Assembly: GCF_047200635.1 (NCBI RefSeq) | Contig: NZ_JBJZOI010000003.1 | Coordinates: 234,580-298,579, forward strand | Source: Saccharopolyspora_C sp047200635 | GTDB lineage: Bacteria; Actinomycetota; Actinomycetes; Mycobacteriales; Pseudonocardiaceae | DNA length: 64,000 nucleotides | Direction: 5' to 3' | Shown: piece by piece, positions 35,365 through 43,368 of the stretch | How the letters are laid out: each line of letters begins with the position of its first letter | How positions within the stretch are numbered: position 1 is the first letter of the stretch | The notes under the pieces: model-generated | Told to the model about the DNA's origin: nothing | The model's input: the letters and a program-made list of their open reading frames with translations, nothing else | The model's database searches: none | Program-made: the position numbers and the translations under genes

Positions 35365-36138
35365 ATGGGCTTCGCGCACCGGCTGGAGCACGCGATCGCG
35401 CCGCTGTGGGCGGAGTTCCCGGGGCGAGTCGGGTTCGCCGCGTGGGACCTGGACGAACGGGAGGCGCTGCTGCGCGGCGCCCGGCGCGAGGTCCGCGCCG
35501 CGAGCACGATCAAGGTGCTCGTGATGATCACGGCGTTGCGGGCGGTCCGGGACGGGGACCTCGATCTCGGCTCCGAGATCCCGCTGCCCGCCCAGCGCGC
35601 GGGCGGGGCCGGGGTGCTGCGCGAGCTGTCCGGGGTGGACCGGATGACCCTCGGCGATCTGATCACGCTGATGATCGTGATCAGCGACAACGCGGCGACC
35701 AACGCCGTGATCGACACCGTTGGTCTCCCGGCGATCGCCGGGTGCGCCGCCGACCTCGGCTGCACCGCGACCAAGGTCGAGCGCCGGTTGATGGACGTGC
35801 GCGCTCCCGGCCGCAACACCACCTGCGCGCTGGACCAGGCGCTGATCCTGGACCGGCTCGCGACCGGCCGGGCGCTGCCCGCAGGGCTCACCGCGCACGC
35901 GCTGGACGTGCTGTCCCGCCAGCAGATCCGGGACCGGCTGCCCGCGAAGCTGCCCGGGGAAGCCCGGTGCTGGAACAAGACCGGCGAGATCTCCGGCAGC
36001 CGCCACGACGTCGCGCTGATCGGCGACGAGCGGCCCCGAGCGGTGGTGGCGGTGCTGGTGGACGAGCTCACCGGGGCCGAACCCGTGCGCGACCGGATCG
36101 CGGCCCTCGGACTCGCGGTGTTCCGCGCCCTGGGCTGA
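35365..36138 (+). CDS. Class A beta-lactamase-fold serine hydrolase, apparently cytoplasmic
   Basis: A 257-residue protein with the three class A motifs: S47-TIK (SxxK), S107-DN and K205-TG. It has no signal peptide, and the region where true class A enzymes carry ExxLN reads RLMDVRAPGRNTT, so the deacylating Glu is not obvious. It may be a peptidase or esterase rather than an antibiotic-resistance enzyme. It starts 17 bp after the cyclodeaminase stop with GAGGGGGAGGG, so the two are probably co-transcribed. It ends 1 bp from the convergent amidohydrolase stop. Confidence 0.82.
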   Translation: MGFAHRLEHAIAPLWAEFPGRVGFAAWDLDEREALLRGARREVRAASTIKVLVMITALRAVRDGDLDLGSEIPLPAQRAGGAGVLRELSGVDRMTLGDLITLMIVISDNAATNAVIDTVGLPAIAGCAADLGCTATKVERRLMDVRAPGRNTTCALDQALILDRLATGRALPAGLTAHALDVLSRQQIRDRLPAKLPGEARCWNKTGEISGSRHDVALIGDERPRAVVAVLVDELTGAEPVRDRIAALGLAVFRALG

Positions 36139-36139
36139 G

Positions 36140-37720
36140 TCAGCCGCCGTGGACCGGGGCGCCGTCGACGAAGGTGGCCGCGACCCGAGCCTCCGCGATC
36201 TCCGATCGAGGCGCGGCGAACAGGTCCCGGTCGAGCAGCGCGAGGTCGGCGGCCATGCCGAGCTCCAACGACCCGGCCTCCCGCTCGAACCCGCAGGCCG
36301 CCGCGCTGCCGCTCGTGTGCGCCCGCAGCGCGGCGCGCAGGCTGATCGCCTGCTCCGGCAGCAGGGGCGGGCCCCCGTCCGGCTCGCACCGGTTCACCGC
36401 GGCGTGCACCGCGACGAGCGGCGCGGGATCGGACACGGGCCAGTCGCTGCCCCCCGCCAGCAGGGCTCCCGCCTCCTCCAGCGACCGGAACGGGTACTGC
36501 CGCGCGGCCCGCTCCGCGCCCAGCTCCGGGAGCGTCAGCTCCGTCATCGCGGCATCGTGCACCGCCCAGGCGGCCTGCACGTTGGCGATCACGCCGAGCT
36601 CCCGGAACCGGGGCAGGTCCGCGCGCCGGACCACCTGCGCGTGGGCGATCTGGTGGCGCAGCCCGCGAGCCGGGGCGGCCGCCACCGCGTCCAGCGCGTC
36701 GCGCACCGCCCGGTCGCCGACGGCGTGGAAGTGCACCGGGAACCCGGCCTCGGCGAGCGCGCCGACCGCCTCCCGAAGACCGGCGGGGGAGAAGTGGGCA
36801 AGACCCCCGGTCCGCCGCCCGAGGTAGGGATGCACCATCGCGGCCGTCCGGTTCTCGCACACGCCGTCCACCATGATCTTGACGTGCTCCGCGCGGAACC
36901 GCCGACCGCGCGTGCGCCGGTCCAGCAGCTCGGGCAGCTGTTCCGGACCCCGGTGGCGGTCCCACCAGAGGGCGGCCTGCACCCGGCCGCTCACCCGGCC
37001 CGCCGCGTCGAGCGAGCGGTAGACCTCCAGCAGGTCGGCGTGCCCGAGGTAGGGGCCGACGATCGCGTCCTGCCACCCCGTGACGCCGTGCGCGTGCAAC
37101 GTCCGCTGGCCGGCCAGCAGCGCCGCGCGGTACTCCCCGGGATCCGGTGCGGCCAACACCCGCCCCACCAGATCGGCGGCGCCCTCGTGCAGCGTTCCCG
37201 TCGGGCGGCCGAGCGCGTCCCGCTCGATCCGGCCGTCCGGCGGGTCCGGCGTCGCCGCGTCGACCCCGGCCCGCCGCAGCGCGGCGGTGTTCACCCAGGC
37301 ACCGTGGTGATCGCGGTTGAGCAGGTAGGCCGGGCGGGAACCGGTGACCTCGTCCAGCGCCGCGGCGCTGGGCGCGCCGCCGGGGAAGAGGGCGGAGTCC
37401 CAACCGCCGCCCAGCAGCCAGCCCTCGCCGCCGCGGTGCTCGCCGACCAGCCGCAGGCAGTCGGCCGCGTCGACGGCCCCGGTGAGATCGCAGCGCAGGC
37501 CCAGCAGCCCCCCGAAGACCGGATGCGCGTGGGCGTCGATGAAACCCGGCAGCAGCGTCCGGCCCCGCAGCCGCACCACCTCGGTGCGGCCCGTGATCAG
37601 CCGGCGCACCGCGGGCTCGCCGAGGGCGGCGATCCGGCCGTCCCGCACCGCGAGCGCGCCGGTGCTCGAAGCCCCGGTGAACACCGGGCCGTCGACGAAC
37701 GCCAGATCGGCGCCGCTCAG
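36140..37720 (-). CDS. Amidohydrolase, YtcJ-like, with probable CTG start
   Basis: About 526 residues of metal-dependent amidohydrolase. Metal ligands include HAHP near residue 67 after LLPGFIDAHA, a VKIMVDGVCENRT strand, HFHAVGDRAV and QIAHAQVV, and the final Asp in GGSDWPVSD. A start at GTG 37682-37684 would clip the first beta-strand. In frame upstream, CTG at 37718-37720 overlaps the previous stop as CTGA, has GAGGAG 6-7 bp upstream, and restores a family-like N-terminus (ADLAFVDGPVFTG). I therefore place the start there. Substrate unknown. Confidence 0.82.
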   Translation of the reverse strand: MSGADLAFVDGPVFTGASSTGALAVRDGRIAALGEPAVRRLITGRTEVVRLRGRTLLPGFIDAHAHPVFGGLLGLRCDLTGAVDAADCLRLVGEHRGGEGWLLGGGWDSALFPGGAPSAAALDEVTGSRPAYLLNRDHHGAWVNTAALRRAGVDAATPDPPDGRIERDALGRPTGTLHEGAADLVGRVLAAPDPGEYRAALLAGQRTLHAHGVTGWQDAIVGPYLGHADLLEVYRSLDAAGRVSGRVQAALWWDRHRGPEQLPELLDRRTRGRRFRAEHVKIMVDGVCENRTAAMVHPYLGRRTGGLAHFSPAGLREAVGALAEAGFPVHFHAVGDRAVRDALDAVAAAPARGLRHQIAHAQVVRRADLPRFRELGVIANVQAAWAVHDAAMTELTLPELGAERAARQYPFRSLEEAGALLAGGSDWPVSDPAPLVAVHAAVNRCEPDGGPPLLPEQAISLRAALRAHTSGSAAACGFEREAGSLELGMAADLALLDRDLFAAPRSEIAEARVAATFVDGAPVHGG

Positions 37721-38574
37721 CGGCGCTCCTCGCCCGTGATCACCGAGACGGCGAGCTCGCGGGCCCGCTCGTCGACCTCGGGCACCCGGAAGCCCGATCG
37801 GCGGATGTGCTCGACGAGTTCGCCGACCGGTGGCACCCCGTGCGCGCGCAGGTAGTAGGAGACCGCGCCGGGCCAGATCCAGCGCCCGTCGGTGTGGAAG
37901 GTCAGCGGGACCGCGCTGGGCGCGGCCGGGTCCAGCTGGTCCGCGTCGTAGCTGCGCGCCGCCAGCACCACCGGCGCGGCGTCGAGGTAGTCGGCGACCG
38001 CGACGGCCTCCTCGTCGGCCAGGGCGGGGCGTTCCACGTGCGGGCGCCCGTGCTCGTCGACGGCGTCGAAGACCTCGGCGGTGCGCAGCTCGGTCGCCGG
38101 GGCGCTGGTGTCGCCCTCGAGCCAGCCCGGGATGTTCGCCTCCGTGCGCGGGTAGGCGCTCAGCTCCGCCGCGAGGGCCGCCGCGGGCGGCGGTGTCCGC
38201 CAGACCGGTTCGTGATCACCGTCGAAGTCGACGCTGTAGCTGCTGGGTCGCTGCAGGCGGTAGAGCGCGCTGGTCCAGGTGCCGCGGTCCACCTGGTACA
38301 TCCCGTGGCGGAGCCGGGCGAACAGCTCCGGGACGTCGGCCGCGACGGCGAGCGGGATGGTGGTGCCGTTGGGGGCGAGCAGCTGGGCGGAGAGCTCGGA
38401 GTGCTCGCCGACCGCGCGGTACTCGACGGTGACCTCCCGCCAGGACAGGGGCATCGACCGCAGCAGGGCCCGGCCCAGGTCCTGGATGAGGGTCTGCTGC
38501 GCCGTCTGGTCCAGCGCGCCCGCCGGTTCGTCCGGCCGGTGGGGTCCCTGCTCGGGGGGTCCCGGTTGGCTCAT
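37717..38574 (-). CDS. Hypothetical protein, possibly YezG-like in its first half
   Basis: A 285-residue soluble protein I do not recognise with certainty. Residues 30-125 (TLIQDLGRALLRSMPLSWREVTVEYRAV-type segment) look like the DUF600/YezG fold of some immunity proteins. The C-terminal 70 residues (LTFHTDGRWIWPG, SYYLRAHGVPP, HIRRSGFRVPEVDE) look like a separate conserved actinobacterial module. The middle is Ala/Pro-rich. It overlaps the amidohydrolase start by 4 bp, so the two are coupled. No polymorphic toxin is adjacent, so an immunity role is not supported. Confidence 0.65.
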   Translation of the reverse strand: MSQPGPPEQGPHRPDEPAGALDQTAQQTLIQDLGRALLRSMPLSWREVTVEYRAVGEHSELSAQLLAPNGTTIPLAVAADVPELFARLRHGMYQVDRGTWTSALYRLQRPSSYSVDFDGDHEPVWRTPPPAAALAAELSAYPRTEANIPGWLEGDTSAPATELRTAEVFDAVDEHGRPHVERPALADEEAVAVADYLDAAPVVLAARSYDADQLDPAAPSAVPLTFHTDGRWIWPGAVSYYLRAHGVPPVGELVEHIRRSGFRVPEVDERARELAVSVITGEERR

Positions 38575-38841
38575 GCCTGCATCCTCCCAGTCGCGCGCGG
38601 GCGGGCGGAGCCGATTCCCTGATCTCGTGGCCGTGCCGCGTCCCGCTCGCGCGAAGTATGCCGCCGCCGCGGTGTTCCACTGCCGGGACCGAGCTTAAGA
38701 CCCCGGTCGAGTGAGAGTCGGCGGCCAGTTGCCGGTATTCCGGTGATCTTTGATTAGCCTGGTCAGAGGCTTGTCGGCGAGTGACGGCCAGGTTTCCCCG
38801 TGAACTTCGGATGACGGCGCGAATGTCGGATACGACGATTG
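38575..38841. other. Intergenic, no gene seen
   Basis: Between the hypothetical gene and the leader-peptide promoter. It must hold the promoter of the leftward hypothetical gene, but no box is clear. GC drops from about 38,690 rightward. Confidence 0.4.
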
Positions 38842-38871
38842 TTGACAATAAATCCAGCTCGGGTTTAGCTT
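38842..38871 (+). promoter_or_regulatory. Strong sigma-70-type promoter
   Basis: TTGACA at 38842-38847 is a consensus -35 box; TAGCTT at 38866-38871 is a good TANNNT -10, spacing 18 bp, in a distinctly AT-rich stretch. It would start transcription about 38,878, just before the leader peptide's ribosome-binding site. Confidence 0.7.
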
Positions 38872-38903
38872 CGATCCATCGCCAGCGAGACACGGAGGTG
38901 ACC

Positions 38904-38984
38904 ATGCGGGCCAACGAGTACGGCCTTCCCCGTCCCCTCCGCTGGCTGTCTTCTTCATCGCTCTGGTTGCGACATCGGAGCTGA
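38904..38984 (+). CDS. Candidate 26-residue leader peptide
   Basis: ATG 38904 follows an ideal GGAGGTGA (38894-38901) and begins a 26-codon frame. Its middle reads WLSSSSLW: four Ser codons in a row, flanked by Leu and Trp. In total it holds five Leu, five Ser, five Arg and two Trp. The stop codon at 38982-38984 lies in the 5' arm of a 9-bp hairpin. Downstream is an amino acid dehydrogenase gene. Promoter, strong SD, short biased peptide and hairpin are the elements of a translation-coupled attenuator. Confidence 0.6.
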   Translation: MRANEYGLPRPLRWLSSSSLWLRHRS

Positions 38985-39005
38985 TCACCGCCTCCCGCGG
39001 TGATC
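38983..39005 (+). promoter_or_regulatory. Hairpin overlapping the leader-peptide stop
   Basis: GATCACCGC and GCGGTGATC form a perfect 9-bp stem with a CTCCC loop. A ribosome at the leader stop would disrupt it. There is no U tract, so it could act as a Rho-type or translational attenuator, or be a DNA operator. Confidence 0.5.
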
Positions 39006-39167
39006 GCCACTCGCAGCGCGTGCGGCCGGGCAGACCGGGTCTCGGGTTCGACTCCGAGCGGTGCCCGGGAGTCCTCCGGCCGGGACACGCCCCTTCTGTC
39101 GGTAACTCTGATGGGCGCCGGACCGAGCGCCCATTTCATGCACTGCACTTGGGAGGAGGTTCGGCCG

Positions 39168-40361
39168 GTGGCACTCGTCGACTGCGACCCGCTGATGAGG
39201 GTGACCTGGACAGACCCGGTGACGGGCAAGCGCGGCTATCTAGTCGTGCACAGCCTGGTGTCCGGCTTGGCGACCGGTGGGACCCGGATGCGCGCCGGAT
39301 GCACGATGTCGGAGGTCGAGGACCTCGCCCGGGGGATGGCCCGCAAGACCGCCGTGTTCGACCTGCCGGTCGGTGGCGCCAAGGGCGGCATCGACTGCGA
39401 CCCGAAGGATCCGCGAGCGCGCGGCGTGCTCGGGAGGTTCGTCGAGGCCATGCGCCCCTGGATCGACGCGCACTGGGTGACCGCCGAGGACCTGGGCGTG
39501 CCGCAGCACCTGATCGACGAGGTGTTCCTCGACGCCGGGCTGCAGCAGTCCTACCACGCGGCGATCCGGCGGGCGCCGGACGTCGAGCACACGCTGCGGC
39601 GGGTGCGCGCCGGGCTCAACGCCCCCGTTCCGGGCGGGCTGCTGCTCGGGGACGTGGTCGGCGGGTACGGCGTCGCGCAGTGCTGCCTGGGCGTGGTGCA
39701 CGCCCGCTCCTGGGAGCACGCGAGCACCACGGTAGCGGTGCAGGGCGTCGGGACCATGGGCGGCGGCGCGGCCTGGTACTTGCACGAGGCCGGGCTCAAG
39801 GTCGTCGCGGTGGCCGACGCGGTCGGGTCGCTCTACCACCCGGACGGGCTCGACGTCCCCGCCCTGCTGGAGGCCAGGGACCGGTTCGGCGAGATCGATC
39901 GCGATCAGGTGCCCGCCGACGTGCGGCGGTTGCCGCGGGACGCGGTGCTCTCCATCGACGTCGACGTGCTCATCCCGGCGGCGGTGTCCTACGCGATCAC
40001 TCCGGAGCGGGTGCCGGAGGTGGCCGCCAAGGTGATCATCGAGGCGGCCAACACGCCGATCACCCCGGAGGCGGAGGAGCAGCTGGCGCTGCGCGGGATT
40101 CCGGTGATCCCGGACTTCGTGGCGAACTCCGGGGCGGTCGCCTGGGCGTGGTGGCTGCTGCTGGGGCGCGTGGACGCGGACCCGGTGCTGTCGTTCAGCG
40201 TGCTCCGCGAGGAGATGCTGGCCAAGATCCCGCCGCTGCTGGCTGCCTGGGACGCGGAGGGGACGACCCCGCGCACGGCCGCGCTGCGGCTGGCGGACTG
40301 GCAGACCGAGCAGAACAAGGCTGCCGAGGCGGAGGGGCGGTTGCTGGTCAGCATTCCGTAG
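39168..40361 (+). CDS. Glu/Leu/Phe/Val dehydrogenase family protein (2 of 2)
   Basis: A 397-residue paralogue of the dehydrogenase at 30 kb. Substrate-domain motifs are GGTRMRAGCTM, FDLPVGGAKGGIDCDP with the catalytic Lys, and VTAEDLGVPQ; the cofactor site is VQGVGTMGGGAAWYL and the end has EAANTPITPEAE and ANSGAVAWAWWL. The last motifs are commoner in glutamate-dehydrogenase-like members. GTG 39168 has GGGAGGAGG about 9 bp upstream and avoids a non-coding extension. It lies 183 bp after the leader peptide and is probably controlled by it. Confidence 0.87.
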   Translation: MALVDCDPLMRVTWTDPVTGKRGYLVVHSLVSGLATGGTRMRAGCTMSEVEDLARGMARKTAVFDLPVGGAKGGIDCDPKDPRARGVLGRFVEAMRPWIDAHWVTAEDLGVPQHLIDEVFLDAGLQQSYHAAIRRAPDVEHTLRRVRAGLNAPVPGGLLLGDVVGGYGVAQCCLGVVHARSWEHASTTVAVQGVGTMGGGAAWYLHEAGLKVVAVADAVGSLYHPDGLDVPALLEARDRFGEIDRDQVPADVRRLPRDAVLSIDVDVLIPAAVSYAITPERVPEVAAKVIIEAANTPITPEAEEQLALRGIPVIPDFVANSGAVAWAWWLLLGRVDADPVLSFSVLREEMLAKIPPLLAAWDAEGTTPRTAALRLADWQTEQNKAAEAEGRLLVSIP

Positions 40362-40499
40362 CCGCCGGGCCCTCGAAGGAGCCGGAACGTGCGCGCCATC
40401 CCCGCGGGGGTGGCGCGCACGGGCATTTCGGGGAAATCGCCGGATTGCGGATCGGCGTTACACCGGTCCCTTGCCACCACGACTTCGGGTGACAAGTGT

Positions 40500-40528
40500 G
40501 TGACAACCCGCGTTCGGGGTGCTAGCGT
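40500..40528 (+). promoter_or_regulatory. cspA promoter
   Basis: GTGACA (40500-40505) and TAGCGT (40523-40528) are 17 bp apart. The start would be near 40,535, giving a leader of about 160 nt before the cspA ATG. Confidence 0.6.
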
Positions 40529-40565
40529 TGCCCTCGGTTGCAGTTTTGGTTCCCAGAAGTACTTG

Positions 40566-40601
40566 AAAGTGCCTGCGAGAAGAGTATGGCGCAGGCACTT
40601 T
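40566..40601 (+). promoter_or_regulatory. 12-bp perfect hairpin in the cspA leader
   Basis: AAAGTGCCTGCG pairs fully with CGCAGGCACTTT around a 12-nt purine-rich loop; the 3' side continues TTGTTGT. It could be an intrinsic attenuator or an RNA thermosensor element; long structured leaders are known for cold-shock genes. Confidence 0.6.
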
Positions 40602-40695
40602 GTTGTGCCACAGGCCGTTCGGCTCGGGTGATCATCTCGGCGACTGGGGGTTGACGGAGTGTCGGCCCTGGCCATCTGAAGTAGGAGTAAAGAGA

Positions 40696-40902
40696 ATGGC
40701 TACCGGTACCGTTAAGTGGTTCAACGCTGAAAAGGGCTTCGGTTTCATCACCCCCGACGGGGGAGGTTCCGACGTGTTCGCCCACTACAGTGCGATTGAC
40801 GCCACCGGTTTCCGCACGCTGGACGAGAACCAGCGGGTGGAGTTCGAGATCGCCCAGGGCCCGAAGGGGCCGCAGGCTTCGCAGATCCGCGGCATCGCCT
40901 GA
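40696..40902 (+). CDS. cspA: Cold shock protein
   Basis: A 68-residue single CSD protein: TGTVKWFNAEKGFGFI with RNP1 (KGFGFI, 13-18) and DVFAHY RNP2 (26-31). CspA-family proteins bind single-stranded RNA and melt structure. GGAG lies 10 bp before ATG 40696. It has its own promoter, a long leader and a strong terminator, so it is monocistronic. Confidence 0.95.
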   Translation: MATGTVKWFNAEKGFGFITPDGGGSDVFAHYSAIDATGFRTLDENQRVEFEIAQGPKGPQASQIRGIA

Positions 40903-40917
40903 GTCCGGATCGACGCA

Positions 40918-40952
40918 CGAGGGGCCCACGCCTGCCTGGCGTGGGCCCCTCG
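40918..40952 (+). terminator. cspA terminator hairpin
   Basis: CGAGGGGCCCACGCC and GGCGTGGGCCCCTCG form a 15-bp perfect stem with a 5-nt loop, 15 bp after the cspA stop. No U tract, but exceptionally stable. Confidence 0.75.
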
Positions 40953-41029
40953 ACGTTCGTCGAGGGGGCGCGCGCCCGCGCGGTAGGCTGCGCTCCCCGC
41001 TGAAATCGATCTGTGCGAGGTTGTCCCGG

Positions 41030-41971
41030 GTGTCCCTTCGTGTGTTCGTCGCCGGTGCTACCGGTGTGGTCGGGAGGAGCCTGTTGCCGAGGCTGCGGCA
41101 GCGGGGTCATCACGTGACGGCGTTGTTGCGCCCCGCTGGCCGCGCCCCTGGGGCGACCAGCGCGGACGAGATCGTGCCAGGTGACGTCCTGGATCTGCCG
41201 AGGCTGCGCCAGGTGGTGCGCGCCGCCGAGCCGGACGTGGTGGTCTGCCAGGTCTCCGGATTCCGCGACCCCGACTACGACGAGGCGCTGGCCCGCACCG
41301 CGCAGCTGTGGGAGCAGGGCACCCGCAACCTGGTCGCGGCCGCCGCCGAGGCCGGAGTGCGCCGGGTGGTCGCGCAGAGCCTCGTCGCCGCCTACTGCCC
41401 CAACGGGCACGACGTGCTCGACGAGGACTCCCCGCTGTGGACCGATGCCCCCGGCCGGTGGGGCGAGGTCGTGCGCGCTGTCGACGCGATGGAGCGCTCC
41501 GTGGTGGACCGCGCGGACCTGGAGGGCGTGGTGCTGCGCTACGGCTCGCTGTACGGGCCGGACACCTGGTACGCGCCGGGTGGCACCGTGCACGAGCAGG
41601 TCCGCGGCAGCGCGCTGCCGCTGGTCGTCGACGGGATCGGGCTGACCTCGTTCACGCACGTGGAGGACGCGGCCAGCGCGGTCGTGGAGGTGCTGGAGGC
41701 GGGGGAGACCGGCACCTACAACGTGGTGGACAACGAGCCGGCGGAATGCGCCGAGTGGTTACCGGCCTACGCCCGGATGATCGGCGGTCCGGCTCCGCTG
41801 TCGCTGACCCTGGACCAGGCCAGGGCCCAACTCGATTGGTTGACCGTGCACCGGCTCACCGAGCAGCGGGGCGCGACGAATTTCCGACTCCGGGAGACCC
41901 TCGGATGGCGTCCGGGGTGGCCGAGTTGGCGTGAGGGATTCGCGACGATGTTCGGTCTCTGGCCGGGCTGA
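41030..41971 (+). CDS. NAD-dependent epimerase/dehydratase family protein
   Basis: A 313-residue extended SDR. The N-terminal cofactor loop is VFVAGATGVVGRSLLPRL; residue context VVAQSLVAAYCPNG and LRYGSLYGPDTWY follows the family pattern, although a canonical YxxxK is not obvious. Substrate could be a nucleotide sugar or a small carbonyl compound. GTG 41030 is preferred; a second in-frame GTG lies 9 bp on. It is not linked to sugar or envelope genes. Confidence 0.8.
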   Translation: MSLRVFVAGATGVVGRSLLPRLRQRGHHVTALLRPAGRAPGATSADEIVPGDVLDLPRLRQVVRAAEPDVVVCQVSGFRDPDYDEALARTAQLWEQGTRNLVAAAAEAGVRRVVAQSLVAAYCPNGHDVLDEDSPLWTDAPGRWGEVVRAVDAMERSVVDRADLEGVVLRYGSLYGPDTWYAPGGTVHEQVRGSALPLVVDGIGLTSFTHVEDAASAVVEVLEAGETGTYNVVDNEPAECAEWLPAYARMIGGPAPLSLTLDQARAQLDWLTVHRLTEQRGATNFRLRETLGWRPGWPSWREGFATMFGLWPG

Positions 41972-42277
41972 GTCCGAGGTGAACTTCCTCTTGGAAATAC
42001 CGGTTCCTTTTTCTCGTTCCAGGGCTTGCGGAGAGGGCGCGAGAGGTGCTCGGGTGTGTCGGCCCGGTGGATGAGGTGGGATCGGGGCTGAGCGGTACCC
42101 CCGAATTCGTGAATGTTTGTCCCGGAGCCGAAATCCGGGTGGTCCGGTGCGGTTCCAGAACGACATTTCCGAGGCGGGTTCCGGACAGCCCGGTGCCTTC
42201 GGCGCGGAATCGTGCTAAGCCCGTCCGACCGGCGGAGCGGAGCCCGGTGGAATCCGGGATCCGGACGCGGAACGGCC
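41972..42277. other. 306-bp convergent spacer
   Basis: Lies between the ends of the epimerase and acidic-protein genes. A short T5 run follows GGAAATACCGGTTCC near 41,995-42,014, a weak terminator candidate. Nothing else is seen. Confidence 0.4.
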
Positions 42278-42445
42278 TCAGTCCCGTTCGCGTTCCTCGT
42301 CGTCGGGAACGACGCGCCGCTGTTCGGCGACGTCGGCGGGATCGGCCTCGACCGGCGGCTCGCCGGGGGGTTGCTCCTGCACGGCGGGTTCGTCTGCCGG
42401 GCTCTCCTGCTCGGCGGCGTCGGTTTCCGGGGTCTCGGGGTTCAC
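42278..42445 (-). CDS. Small acidic protein of unknown function
   Basis: A 55-residue protein from GTG 42445, which follows GTGGAGGGA. It is rich in Glu, Asp, Pro and Ala (NPETPETDAAEQ at the start, VPDDEERERD at the end) and probably disordered. A strong ribosome-binding site and third-position GC bias support it as real. It follows the enoyl-CoA hydratase gene on the same strand, 56 bp apart. No function can be assigned. Confidence 0.6.
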   Translation of the reverse strand: MNPETPETDAAEQESPADEPAVQEQPPGEPPVEADPADVAEQRRVVPDDEERERD

Positions 42446-42501
42446 GGCATTCCCTCCACGACTCGACGGCCTCGTCCGTCCCCGGCCACCGTAGCGCCGG
42501 T

Positions 42502-43275
42502 TCAGCTCCCGAGCGGCGGGAACTCGGGTCGCCGCCCATCGCGGAAGCTGCGCACACCCTCCCGCACGTCCGGGCGGTCGAAGGCGGCGATCATGCGGTT
42601 GTTCGCGTCCGCGCTGGCCGTCTCCAGCCCGCTGTCCAGACCCGCGTAGATCTGCTGCTTGATGTCGGCCATCGCGGCCGGGGAGCACTCGGTGGCCAGC
42701 ACCCGCGCGTACTCCAGGGCCGCCGCCAGCACCTCGTCCGCGGGCAGCACCCGATCGACGAGACCGAGCGCGTGCGCCTCGGCCCCGAGCAGGGTGCGCG
42801 CGGAGAGCATCAGGTCCAACGCGGTGCCCGCGCCGACGAGCTTGGGCAGCAGCCAGGAGATGCCGTGCTCGGCGACGAGCCCGCGCCTGCTGAACGCGGT
42901 GGTGAACTTGGCGTCCGCGGCGGCGAAGCGCACGTCGGCGAACAGCGCGGCCACCAGGCCCACCCCCGCGACCGGACCGTTGATCGCCGCGATGATCGGC
43001 TTGCGGATCCGGGTGGACAGCGACAGCGCCCGGTCCTCCGGATCAGGCTCGGGGGTCGAATCCAGCGCGGACAGGTCCGTCCCGGCGCAGAAGCCGCGGC
43101 CGGCGCCCGTCACCACGATCGCCCGCACCGTCGGGTCGCCGTCGGCCTTCTCCAGCAGGTCGAAGTAGCGCCTCCGCATGGTCGGGGTCCACGCGTTGAG
43201 CCGGTCCGGGCGGTGGAAGGTCAGCAGCAAGACCGCGTCCTGGTGCTCGACCAGGATCTCGTCGTCCTCCGGCAC
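42502..43275 (-). CDS. Enoyl-CoA hydratase/isomerase family protein
   Basis: A 257-residue crotonase-fold protein. The CoA-binding and oxyanion segment is VVTGAGRGFCAGTDLSAL and the second oxyanion segment is AINGPVAGVGLVAALFADVRFA. In the catalytic loop, FSRRGLVAEHGISWLLPKLVG places Glu at one of the two family Glu positions (AEHG). It likely acts on an acyl-CoA in fatty acid or other catabolism. GGAGGTG precedes GTG 43275. No linked beta-oxidation genes. Confidence 0.88.
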   Translation of the reverse strand: MPEDDEILVEHQDAVLLLTFHRPDRLNAWTPTMRRRYFDLLEKADGDPTVRAIVVTGAGRGFCAGTDLSALDSTPEPDPEDRALSLSTRIRKPIIAAINGPVAGVGLVAALFADVRFAAADAKFTTAFSRRGLVAEHGISWLLPKLVGAGTALDLMLSARTLLGAEAHALGLVDRVLPADEVLAAALEYARVLATECSPAAMADIKQQIYAGLDSGLETASADANNRMIAAFDRPDVREGVRSFRDGRRPEFPPLGS

Positions 43276-43368
43276 TTGATCACCTCCGTGGTGAGCGCCC
43301 TCGGAAAGTACCGAGCGCGATCACCCGCTTCAACCGGGCGATCGAGCGATCGGGGGTGCGCGGGGTGA

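Noticed and set aside
37717..38574. Immunity protein of a toxin-immunity pair (YezG-like part)
   Set aside because: No polymorphic toxin, WXG100 or secretion gene lies nearby; the resemblance is partial.
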